DNA of 64,000 nucleotides. Origin: Mycolicibacterium lacusdiani. GTDB taxonomy: Bacteria > Actinomycetota > Actinomycetes > Mycobacteriales > Mycobacteriaceae. Shown here piece after piece: positions 56,753 to 64,000 of the stretch (position 1 is its first letter; every line of letters starts with the position of its first letter). The translations under genes were made by a program, and so were the position numbers. The DNA lies in NCBI RefSeq assembly GCF_021916785.1, contig NZ_JAKCFC010000001.1, positions 62,001 through 126,000 of the forward strand. The letters run 5' to 3'. The notes beneath the pieces are model-generated. The model searched no databases and was not told the DNA's origin. It saw only the letters and a list, made by a program, of their open reading frames with translations.

Positions 56753-58486
56753 TCATCCGAGGCCCGCAACCCGGGCCACCGTCAGCGCCGACGTGAGCCG
56801 CAGCAGGTCGCGGGGCCGGCTCAGGTGCAGACCGGTCAGCGCCTCGAGGCGGCGCATCCGTTGCGCCACGGTGTTGGGGTGCAGGTGCAGCGCATCGGCC
56901 GTCGACCGGCGGTCCATGTCGCGGTCGAGCAGCACCCGCGCCGTCCGCAACAGCTCGCTGGAGTGGTCGCGGTCGTAGTCCAGCGCCGGGCCCAACACGG
57001 ATACCGCGAAGGCGCGCAACCTCTCCGGGTCGTCGAGCTGCAGGAGCAGATGGTCGATCGCGACGTCGCGCAGGTCGATCACCGCGTCGCCCGCCCCGTC
57101 CGCCGCAAGATCGAGCGCACCGCGCAAGGTGCGGAACAGGTCGGGAAGTTCGCGGACCGCAACGGCGGGCGTCACCCCTGCCACCGCCTTCCCGACCTCC
57201 CTCGCGTCGGTCAGATACTCGACCAGACGACGCGCAATCGCCGCCGCACCGCTGACCCGCCCCCCAGCAGTCGCGCCCGGCGCGGCGATCAACAGCAGAT
57301 CGCCCCGGTACACGGCGACCAGCGGGCGGGGCGTGATGGTCGACGCGAACCGGTCGGCGCCTGCCAGCAGCCGGTCGGTAGCGGGCCTGGAGTCGCCGGC
57401 CGTGGGGGCGATGCTCCGCACCGAGATCAACGACTGGTCGCCCGACAGGTCCCAGCCGAGCCGCCGGGCGCGATCGAGCAGTGCGGGCATGTCGGCGCCG
57501 TCGGTGCTCAGCAGGTCGGCGACGAGCGAACCACGAAGGCGCTGTTCGACTTCCGCTGCGGTCCGGTCGCGCATCAGCTCGAGCGCCGTCACCACCGTTG
57601 CGTGTTCGACGGCGCGTATGTCGAGCCGCGACAGCGTGTCGTCGGTGGCATCGACGCGGACGTGGGCGACCACCTCGCCGCCGAGCGTGACGTCCGCCGA
57701 CACACCGTCGTCTCGCGACTCGACGCGTCCATCCGATCCGCCCGGCGCCCAGTCCACGGCTGCGAGGGCGTTGCCGTAGACGTCCTCGATCAGCACGGGC
57801 CGGGCGAGCAGTTCCGCCAGCGCCGCGGCCACCCCAGAGACGCCCTCGCCGCGCAATGCGGTAGCCGTCAACAGTCCGTGCACCTCTTCGGCGCGGCGCA
57901 GCTCCCGGATCGTGTCCTGCTCGCGGGACCGCAGTTGGGCCGTACGCAGCGCGACGGCGACCTGGGAACCCAGCGTCGTCACCAATCCGACCTCCACGGC
58001 GTCGAACCGGTGGGGCTCGGTGCGGTAGCCGTTGAGCGCTCCGACGATCGACCCGGCACGACGCAGCGGCACCGACACCAGTGCGCGGTAGCCCTGCTCG
58101 TGGGCGACCCCACCCCACGGTCCGATCCCCGGCATCGTCTCGATGTCCTCGAGCGTGACCACCTCGCCGGTGCGGAAGGCCACGCTGGTGGGCGCCTCCT
58201 CGGCGCCGCTGACGTCGAGCAGGATCGGCCGGTCCGCGTTGACCTGCGCGATGTAGTCGGGCGACAGGCCGTGCGATCCGACGATCACGAGCGCCCGGCC
58301 GTCCTCGGTGGGAAGGAACACCGCGCAGAAGTCGTAGTCGAGCAGGTCGCACGCGGTACGAGCGACGCGGTCGACGAGGTCGGCGACGGGCTCGTCGCCA
58401 CCCACCGCCTCGCCGATGTCGGCCAGCGCGTCGAGCCAGCGCTCGAGGTCGGGCCTCAGTGTCTGCGGTGACATGGAAGAGAGCAT
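56753..58486 (-). CDS. PucR/CdaR-family transcriptional regulator with GAF domain
   Basis: A 577-residue regulator with an N-terminal GAF domain (about 15-165, TACDLLDYDFCAVFLPTEDG), a central GGDEF-like/CdaR region and a C-terminal PucR helix-turn-helix (DRRSTADALHLHPNTVAQRM). PucR-type proteins respond to small catabolites and regulate neighbouring genes. It is divergent from the ABC transporter operon and is the natural candidate for its control. ATG 58486 or 58474. Confidence 0.9.
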   Translation of the reverse strand: MLSSMSPQTLRPDLERWLDALADIGEAVGGDEPVADLVDRVARTACDLLDYDFCAVFLPTEDGRALVIVGSHGLSPDYIAQVNADRPILLDVSGAEEAPTSVAFRTGEVVTLEDIETMPGIGPWGGVAHEQGYRALVSVPLRRAGSIVGALNGYRTEPHRFDAVEVGLVTTLGSQVAVALRTAQLRSREQDTIRELRRAEEVHGLLTATALRGEGVSGVAAALAELLARPVLIEDVYGNALAAVDWAPGGSDGRVESRDDGVSADVTLGGEVVAHVRVDATDDTLSRLDIRAVEHATVVTALELMRDRTAAEVEQRLRGSLVADLLSTDGADMPALLDRARRLGWDLSGDQSLISVRSIAPTAGDSRPATDRLLAGADRFASTITPRPLVAVYRGDLLLIAAPGATAGGRVSGAAAIARRLVEYLTDAREVGKAVAGVTPAVAVRELPDLFRTLRGALDLAADGAGDAVIDLRDVAIDHLLLQLDDPERLRAFAVSVLGPALDYDRDHSSELLRTARVLLDRDMDRRSTADALHLHPNTVAQRMRRLEALTGLHLSRPRDLLRLTSALTVARVAGLG

Positions 58487-58545
58487 AAGTGTGTGTCGGG
58501 AGACATTGCCGCGTTTGGCCCGCTGCCTCAGGCTGAATCTCGACG

Positions 58546-58559
58546 GTGACAGCCGTCAC
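58546..58559. promoter_or_regulatory. Inverted repeat GTGAC-N4-GTCAC upstream of ABC operon
   Basis: GTGACAGCCGTCAC lies in the 93-bp spacer between the PucR gene and the ABC substrate-binding gene, 20 bp before the GTG at 58580. It is a plausible operator of the divergent regulator, though short. Confidence 0.4.
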
Positions 58560-58579
58560 ATGACATCGAGGAGGTTCCC

Positions 58580-59623
58580 GTGCGACGTAGCACTCGGGTG
58601 ATGCGCAACGCGGTGGCCGTCGCGGCGGCGGCGATGATGACGTTGACGGCGGGATGCTCGGCCGGCCTTGGCGGGCCCGCGTCGTCCCGGGCGGCCCGCG
58701 ACGGCGTCATCCGGTTCACATTCGCTCCGGACCCCATCTGGGACTACATGAACGAGACGGGCATCGTCGACGAGTGGCAGCGCGAGTCCGGCTACTCCAT
58801 CGAGACCAGCGCGACGTGGGACGAGTTCGGCCTCTTCGCCGGCGGCCACGCCGACATCATCTCCACGGCCTCGTTCGAGGTGCCGGGCCTCGAGGAGCAG
58901 ACGCAGCGTGAAACGGTCATCATCGGCCGGTACAACGCCGAGCGCAGTCGCATCCTGGTGCGCACCGACGACCCCGCACAGACCCTGGCCGACATGAAGG
59001 GCAAGCGACTCGGGGTCTTCACCACCGTGTCCGGCACCCTGGTGTGGAGCGCCCTGCTCAAGCAGATGCACGACGTGGATCTCGCTGGCGACTACGAGGT
59101 GGTGGTCGCAGACATCCAGAACCTCTCGAACCTGTTGGCACGCGGTGAAATCGACGCCTGCATCTGCTACCCCGACCTCTCGGCCCGCGATCTGCGCCAG
59201 GGCACAGTCCGCCCACTGTACGACGGCAAGTCGTCGGCGGAGATCTTCGCCGAACTCGACGCCCCCGGGCACGACGGCCCGATGGGCAACGTCTTCGTCG
59301 CCCGCAAGGACTGGGTCGACGGTCATCCAGGCGAGGTCTCGGCATTCCTGGACCTGTGGGAACGCGGTCTCGGCGAATGGCAACGGCACCGCGACGAGAT
59401 GATCGAACGCTACCCACAGCACTTCGCGGTCGACACTCCCGAGGACATCGCGTTCATGAAGGCCTATGTCGCCGAACACGACTGGGTCGTCGGCGACGTG
59501 CGATTCGACCAGAAGTGGGCCGACGACGAGAGCTCGATCTTCGACCTCATGCGCGAGACCGGCGTCATCGGTGACGACGTCGATGACCCACAGTTCCTCC
59601 CCACCGAAGGAGTCCGTCAGTGA
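58580..59623 (+). CDS. ABC transporter substrate-binding lipoprotein (NitT/TauT-like)
   Basis: A 347-residue binding protein with a signal peptide ending in lipobox LTAGC (Cys at ~26) and the periplasmic-binding fold of the SsuA/ThiY-like group (RFTFAPDPIWDYMNETG, DMKGKRLGVFTTVSGTLVW, ARGEIDACICYPDLSA). GTG 58580 follows GAGGAGG. The ligand is unknown; the family takes sulfonates, nitrate, pyrimidines and aromatic acids. First gene of the operon. Confidence 0.9.
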   Translation: MRRSTRVMRNAVAVAAAAMMTLTAGCSAGLGGPASSRAARDGVIRFTFAPDPIWDYMNETGIVDEWQRESGYSIETSATWDEFGLFAGGHADIISTASFEVPGLEEQTQRETVIIGRYNAERSRILVRTDDPAQTLADMKGKRLGVFTTVSGTLVWSALLKQMHDVDLAGDYEVVVADIQNLSNLLARGEIDACICYPDLSARDLRQGTVRPLYDGKSSAEIFAELDAPGHDGPMGNVFVARKDWVDGHPGEVSAFLDLWERGLGEWQRHRDEMIERYPQHFAVDTPEDIAFMKAYVAEHDWVVGDVRFDQKWADDESSIFDLMRETGVIGDDVDDPQFLPTEGVRQ

Positions 59624-60456
59624 CGCAGACCATTACGCCGCCGGACGCAGATCCGGCGCGGCGGGATCCGGCCCCACGCTCCCGCCGGAACCGCTCGGGA
59701 ACCCTCGGCCCACGCAGGTGGCTGGTGTCGGGCATCGCGCTCGTCCTCGCGATCGGGGCGTGGGCCGTGCTCGCCGCAGTGGTCGACGATCCGATCCTGC
59801 CCAAGCCGCTGCAGGTGTTCGAGCGGGTCGTCGCGATCGTCGTGTCGGGGGAGGCGTTCACCAACTTCGCCTCCAGCATCGGCAAGATCGCGGCAGGCTT
59901 CGCCCTGGCGATGATCGGTGGCCTGGTCATCGGATTCGCCATGGGCCGCTCACGATTCGCGTCGAGCTACTTCTCGCTGCCGCTGTTCGTTCTCGGCAAC
60001 ATGCCCGGCCTGACCTACGCGGTGTTCGGACTGCTCATCTTCGGCGTAGGGGCAGGTGGACCCATCGTCGTCTCGGCGCTGGTCGCGCTGCCCTTCATCG
60101 CGATGAACGTCGCCGAGGGGGTGCGCTCGGTGGACGGGAACCTACTCGCCATGTGCCGTGCCTTCGAACGCAACCGGCGCGACGTACTGCAGCACCTGTA
60201 CCTGCCCGCGCTCGTGACGTTCGTCTTCGCCGGCGTGCGCTACGGCTTCGCCATGGCCTGGAAGGTCGAGGCGCTCACCGAGGTGTTCGGCGCCAGCGAC
60301 GGCGTCGGATTCATGATTCGAAAGGCCTACCAGGAGTTCCAGGTAGGCGACATGTTGGCCTGGACCACGCTCTTCATCGTCGCCATGGTCTTCATCGAAC
60401 GCGGCCTCGCCTACCTGGAGAACCGCTTCTTCGCCTGGCGGAAGGAAATCGCATGA
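59620..60456 (+). CDS. ABC transporter permease (BPD type), first of two
   Basis: A 278-residue permease with six helices and an EAA-like loop (RRDVLQHLYLPALVTFVFAG). It overlaps the preceding stop (GTGA) and the next start (ATGA). The two permeases in the operon are different from each other, which suggests a heterodimeric channel. Confidence 0.9.
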   Translation: MTQTITPPDADPARRDPAPRSRRNRSGTLGPRRWLVSGIALVLAIGAWAVLAAVVDDPILPKPLQVFERVVAIVVSGEAFTNFASSIGKIAAGFALAMIGGLVIGFAMGRSRFASSYFSLPLFVLGNMPGLTYAVFGLLIFGVGAGGPIVVSALVALPFIAMNVAEGVRSVDGNLLAMCRAFERNRRDVLQHLYLPALVTFVFAGVRYGFAMAWKVEALTEVFGASDGVGFMIRKAYQEFQVGDMLAWTTLFIVAMVFIERGLAYLENRFFAWRKEIA

Positions 60457-61250
60457 CCATCGAGGCACTCTCGGCACCCGCGCCCGCATGGCGCCGCCAG
60501 CTCCGCGGACAGACGTCCTCGGCGGTCGCCATCGCCGCCGCACTTCTCACCATCGTCGGCGCCTGGCAACTGGCCGTCGTGATCGGCGACCGCATCCCGT
60601 CGCCTGCGCAGACCCTCGACAGCTTGTTCGCCGAGGCCGCGATCGGCGAACTGTGGCAGAACCTGGCCATCAGCATGAACCGCTTCGCGCTCGGCCTGGT
60701 GCTCGCACTGGTGGTCGGCGCGGCAATCGGGGTGTGGATGGGCTCGTCGCGGTGGGCCGACCTGGCGTTCTCGGACCTCACTGCCGCCGGACTCGCGATC
60801 CCCGCCGTCATCTGGGCGCTGCTCACCACCATGTGGTTCGGCTTCGGCTGGCTCACCCCGGTCGTGACGGTGTTCCTGTCCGGCCTGCCGTTCGTGGTGG
60901 TCAACATCGCCAAGGCCACCCGCGCGGTGCCCGCCGACCTGGTGCTGATGGCGGGGGCCTTCGGAGTGCCGAGGCGAAACGTGCTGCGGCACATTGTCGC
61001 TCCCGCGGTGGCCGGCTCGACGGTGGCCGCCGTGCGCTTCGCGATCATGAGCGCGTGGAACGGCCTGCTGCTGGCCGAGTGGTTCGGCGCGACCTCGGGC
61101 GTCGGCTGGCGGTCACGCTACTGGTACGACGCCAACCAACTCGACGGTTTCTTCGCCTGGGTGCTGGTGTTCATCGTCGTGCTGGTCATCGCCGACCTGC
61201 TGCTCCTCGGCCCCATCGAGCGGTACGTGACCCGTTGGCGCACCGCCTGA
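60453..61250 (+). CDS. ABC transporter permease (BPD type), second of two
   Basis: A 265-residue permease of the same family with EAA loop (GVPRRNVLRHIVAPAVAGST). The ATG at 60453 overlaps the first permease stop; a much longer frame upstream is shadow. Confidence 0.9.
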   Translation: MTIEALSAPAPAWRRQLRGQTSSAVAIAAALLTIVGAWQLAVVIGDRIPSPAQTLDSLFAEAAIGELWQNLAISMNRFALGLVLALVVGAAIGVWMGSSRWADLAFSDLTAAGLAIPAVIWALLTTMWFGFGWLTPVVTVFLSGLPFVVVNIAKATRAVPADLVLMAGAFGVPRRNVLRHIVAPAVAGSTVAAVRFAIMSAWNGLLLAEWFGATSGVGWRSRYWYDANQLDGFFAWVLVFIVVLVIADLLLLGPIERYVTRWRTA

Positions 61251-61297
61251 TCCGCCCGGCCTGAACCCAACCCCCTCTACCTCGAAAGCGAGACATC

Positions 61298-62041
61298 ATG
61301 GCCTCCATCGAAATCCGCGACCTGGTCAAGGACTTCCACGACCGCAGCGGCAACCGCACCCGCGTCATCGACGGCATCGACCTCACCATCTCCGGCGAAA
61401 CCTTCGTATCGGTCGTCGGACCGTCGGGGAGCGGCAAGACCACACTGCTCAACATCGTCTCCGGCATCGAGACGCACAGCTCCGGCACCGTCGACCTCGT
61501 CGGCAAGGACGGCAGCGACGCCCGCGTCGGATACGTCTTCCAAGACCCGCGGCTGCTGCCGTGGCGCACCGTCATGGCCAATCTCGGCTTCGTACAACAC
61601 GAACGACCCGGCTGGGAGGACCGCGCCCGGCACTACCTCGACCTGGTCGGGCTCAGCCACTGCGCCGACCGCTACCCGGCCCAGCTGTCCGGCGGTCAGC
61701 AGCAGCGCATCGGCATCGCCCGAGCGTTCGCCGTCGAGCCCGACATCCTGCTCATGGACGAGCCGTTCAGCCACCTCGACGCCATGACGTCACGCACGCT
61801 GCGGGAGCACCTCGAGCGCATCTGGCTGGAGTCCCGGCGCACCGTGATGTTCGTGACGCACGACGTAACCGAGGCCGTGCAGCTGTCCGACCGCATCGTC
61901 GTGCTGGCACCCGGCGGGACGGTGCACGAGATCATCGACGTCGACCTGCCCCGTCCCAGAAGGGCTTCCGACCCGGCCGTGGCCGTGCTGCAGGCCGAGA
62001 TCCTGGCCCGGTTCGAGGCTCTCGAGGCGGCGGCGGCATGA
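61298..62041 (+). CDS. ABC transporter ATP-binding protein
   Basis: A 247-residue ATPase with Walker A GPSGSGKTTLL, Q-loop FQDPRLLPWRT, signature LSGGQQQRIGIARAFA, Walker B ILLMDEPFSHLD and H-loop FVTHDVTEA. It powers the importer formed with the three preceding genes. Overlaps the amidohydrolase start (ATGA). Confidence 0.94.
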   Translation: MASIEIRDLVKDFHDRSGNRTRVIDGIDLTISGETFVSVVGPSGSGKTTLLNIVSGIETHSSGTVDLVGKDGSDARVGYVFQDPRLLPWRTVMANLGFVQHERPGWEDRARHYLDLVGLSHCADRYPAQLSGGQQQRIGIARAFAVEPDILLMDEPFSHLDAMTSRTLREHLERIWLESRRTVMFVTHDVTEAVQLSDRIVVLAPGGTVHEIIDVDLPRPRRASDPAVAVLQAEILARFEALEAAAA

Positions 62042-63030
62042 CCTCCACCATTCGGTCGGGGCCCATCGACGTCCACGCCCACTGGCTCCCCGAAGACCTA
62101 TTCGGACTGCCACCGGGTTCCCCGGTGCCCCCGCTCAACGGACGCGACGGCCAGCTGCACCTCGGGGATCTCCCGCTGTCGATCGAGACCGCAGCGATGA
62201 GTGACCCCGCCCGCGTGCTGGCCGACACGGACGCCGCCGGGCTCGGGGCGCGCGTGATCTCGGCACCCCCGTTCGCCTTCCCGGTCGCCGACGCCCCCGG
62301 CGTCGACGACTACGTGGGTGCGTTCAACGACGAACTGGCCAAGGTGTGCCGCGACAGTGGCGGCAGGTTGCTCGGACTGGGGCTGGTGTCACTGCACGAT
62401 CCGGATGCGGCCCGCAAGCAGATCGAGGCCATGGCCTCGACGGGCGTGGTGCGCGGCATCGCGGTTCCACCGCTGCTGGGACACACCTCGTTGGACGTGG
62501 CGCCGATGCGCGACGTGGTGGCCATCGCGGCGGAGAACGACGCGGCGGTGCTGGTGCACCCCATGCAGCTGCCGCGGCCGGAGTGGTCGTCGTACTACCT
62601 GACCAACCTCATCGGAAACCCCGTCGAAACGGCAACCGCCGCGGCGTCGTTGGTGCTCGGCGGCGTGCTCGAGGAACTGCCGTCGCTACGCATCTGCATG
62701 CTGCACGGCGGAGGTTGCGCTCCTGCGCTGGTGGGCCGGTGGCAGCACGGCTGGTCGCAGCGCGCCGACGTGCGCAGTGCCCAGACCCGGTCGCCGCGCG
62801 AGGGTTTCGCCGGCCTGTGGTTCGACACCCTCACCCACGACGGCCCGGCGCTCGACCTACTGCGCGCGCACGCCGATCCGGGACAGCTGATGTGCGGCAG
62901 CGACTATCCGTTCGACATGGGCGTCGAGCTTCCGCTCGATTTACCGCACTCGGTCGGCATCGACGACGCCGCCCTCGAAGACAACGCCCGACGCTTCCTA
63001 GGGCTTGATGAAGGAGAGAACCGTGTCTGA
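62038..63030 (+). CDS. Amidohydrolase-2 family hydrolase/decarboxylase
   Basis: A 330-residue TIM-barrel metalloenzyme of the ACMSD-like amidohydrolase-2 family: IDVHAHWLPEDL (His-x-His), VLVHPMQLPRP, CMLHGGGCAP and CGSDYPFDMG with the catalytic Asp. Such enzymes decarboxylate or hydrolyse aromatic or heterocyclic acids. Its position after an importer and before a flavin monooxygenase suggests a step in the breakdown of the imported compound. ATG 62038 is in the stop of the ATPase. Confidence 0.9.
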   Translation: MTSTIRSGPIDVHAHWLPEDLFGLPPGSPVPPLNGRDGQLHLGDLPLSIETAAMSDPARVLADTDAAGLGARVISAPPFAFPVADAPGVDDYVGAFNDELAKVCRDSGGRLLGLGLVSLHDPDAARKQIEAMASTGVVRGIAVPPLLGHTSLDVAPMRDVVAIAAENDAAVLVHPMQLPRPEWSSYYLTNLIGNPVETATAAASLVLGGVLEELPSLRICMLHGGGCAPALVGRWQHGWSQRADVRSAQTRSPREGFAGLWFDTLTHDGPALDLLRAHADPGQLMCGSDYPFDMGVELPLDLPHSVGIDDAALEDNARRFLGLDEGENRV

Positions 63031-64000
63031 ACGTCTCGACACCCGCCATGACTGGAGTGGTCACCGCGCGTTGGTGATCGGTGGCTCCATCGGTGGCTTG
63101 ACGACGGCGCTGCTGCTGCGCCGGCTCGGATTCGACGTGTCGGTCTTCGAGCGCACGCCGACCAACCTGGACGGTCGCGGCGGCGGCATCGTGCTCCAGC
63201 CCGACACGCTGCGCTGGTTCGTCGAGTGCAGTGACCAGCACCCCGAACAGGTCAGCACTTCAACGCACTACGTGCAGTACCTCGGGCCGGGCAACGCCGT
63301 CGTGCACCGCGAGAACGCGCCATGGAGCTACACGTCGTGGGGCACCTTCTACCGGGCACTGCTTGCCGACTTCGGCACCGACGACTACCACCTCGGCGAG
63401 TACGCGGCAGGCTTCGACGAGGACGCCGACGGGGTCGAGGTGCGCTTCACCTCCGGCCGCCGGGAACGCGCCGATCTCGTCGTGTTCGCCGACGGCATCG
63501 GATCGCCCAGCAGGCGGCGCATCTCGCCGGACACCAAACTCGAGTACTCCGGCTACGTCGGGTGGCGCGGCACCGTGCCCGAGCGCGAGGTGTCCCCGGA
63601 GACGTTCGAGCTGCTGCACGACTCGATCACCTACAGCGTCGCGCCGCACACCCACATCAACGTCTATCCGATCCCGTCGACGGACGGCGGCCTCGCCGTG
63701 GGGGAGCGGCTGCTCAATTACGTCTGGTACCGCAACGTGCCGGAGGGACACGAACTCGACGAGCTCATGACCGACAAGCGCGGCTTCCTCGCGGGCGTAT
63801 CGCTGCACCCGGGGGCGGTGCAGGACCGCTTCGTCGAGGAAATGCGCTCGGCAGCAACCGAACTGCTCGCACCCGCGGCCGCAGAGGTGGTGTTGCGCAC
63901 CGAACAGCCGTATCTGCAGGCGGTGTACGACGCGGTGACCAACCGGATGGCGATGGGGCGCGTGGCTCTCGTCGGGGACGCTGCCAGCGCCGCCCGACCG
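63023..64000 (+). CDS. FAD-dependent monooxygenase (partial, runs off the window)
   Basis: The first 326 residues are present. N-terminal ALVIGGSIGGLTTALLLRRLG is the FAD-binding fold, ADLVVFADGIGSPSRRR is the DG motif, and VALVGDAASAARP at the very end is the second FAD motif, so only the C-terminal ~60 residues should be missing. GTG 63023 follows AAGGAGAG and overlaps the amidohydrolase end by eight bases. Similar in type to the monooxygenase at 54962 but not a close copy. Confidence 0.9.
   Translation, partial: MSERLDTRHDWSGHRALVIGGSIGGLTTALLLRRLGFDVSVFERTPTNLDGRGGGIVLQPDTLRWFVECSDQHPEQVSTSTHYVQYLGPGNAVVHRENAPWSYTSWGTFYRALLADFGTDDYHLGEYAAGFDEDADGVEVRFTSGRRERADLVVFADGIGSPSRRRISPDTKLEYSGYVGWRGTVPEREVSPETFELLHDSITYSVAPHTHINVYPIPSTDGGLAVGERLLNYVWYRNVPEGHELDELMTDKRGFLAGVSLHPGAVQDRFVEEMRSAATELLAPAAAEVVLRTEQPYLQAVYDAVTNRMAMGRVALVGDAASAARP

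Noticed and set aside
56730..58559. Open frame of 609 codons on the minus strand
   Set aside because: It is Arg/Gly-rich shadow of the PucR regulator, which has clear domains in its own frame.

Overview
The window is high-GC DNA with the gene content of a fast-growing mycobacterium (Mycolicibacterium-like). It holds Acg-type nitroreductases, a DUF1918 protein, an Rv1733c-like membrane protein, an FdxA-type ferredoxin and nine universal stress proteins (USPs), a set that in Mycobacterium tuberculosis belongs largely to the DosR (DevR) hypoxia/dormancy regulon. I saw no tRNA, rRNA, CRISPR array, insertion sequence or phage gene.

Layout. (1) 1-14450: SulP transporter, DUF1918, USPs, Acg nitroreductase, a DevS/DosT-like haem-sensor kinase with no adjacent response regulator, a P2-type cation ATPase (frameshifted near its end), and a KefB-like K+/H+ antiporter. 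(2) 14450-16206: a serine hydrolase and two DUF202 membrane proteins. (3) 16207-22632: a reactive-sulfur module, with two metallo-beta-lactamase/rhodanese persulfide dioxygenase fusions (CstB type), DUF302, a CsoR-family repressor with the CstR cysteine pair, TauE exporter, rhodanese and sulfide:quinone oxidoreductase. Four TACCC/GGGTA-type operators lie at its promoters. (4) 22665-38789: a second dormancy block with a complete arginine deiminase operon (arcD-arcA-acyltransferase-OTC-arcC-usp), the acg-pfkB-usp operon, an APH/AAA kinase, ferredoxin, a PPOX-fold flavoprotein, an Rv1733c homologue and more USPs. (5) 38930-42307: a MASE1-PAS-GGDEF-EAL cyclic-di-GMP protein. (6) 42330-56733: catabolic genes, namely a three-subunit molybdenum hydroxylase, two HSL-type hydrolases with atypical active sites, a LuxR/LAL regulator (frameshifted), a bicupin, a chloroperoxidase-like hydrolase, an OYE-family reductase, an FAD monooxygenase and a lipoprotein. 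Two copies of one palindrome, ATCAGTC-N4-GACTGAT, stand at the divergent promoters. (7) 56753-64000: a PucR-type regulator divergent from a NitT/TauT-like ABC importer with two permeases, an amidohydrolase and an FAD monooxygenase cut by the window end.

How it fits together. Reading intergenic DNA by eye, I find DosR-like 14-mers resembling GGGACC-TT-GGTCCC at nearly every divergent promoter of regions 1, 4 and 5, usually as pairs whose centres are 21-22 bp apart. They precede the arginine deiminase operon and the cyclic-di-GMP gene as well as the classic dormancy genes. The inferred picture is a hypoxia/NO-responsive island that adds substrate-level ATP from arginine, ion homeostasis and cyclic-di-GMP signalling to the usual USP and nitroreductase set. 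The sulfur module and the two catabolic clusters look separately regulated. Start sites were moved from the longest open frame wherever a ribosome-binding site, a stop/start overlap or a promoter element favoured it.
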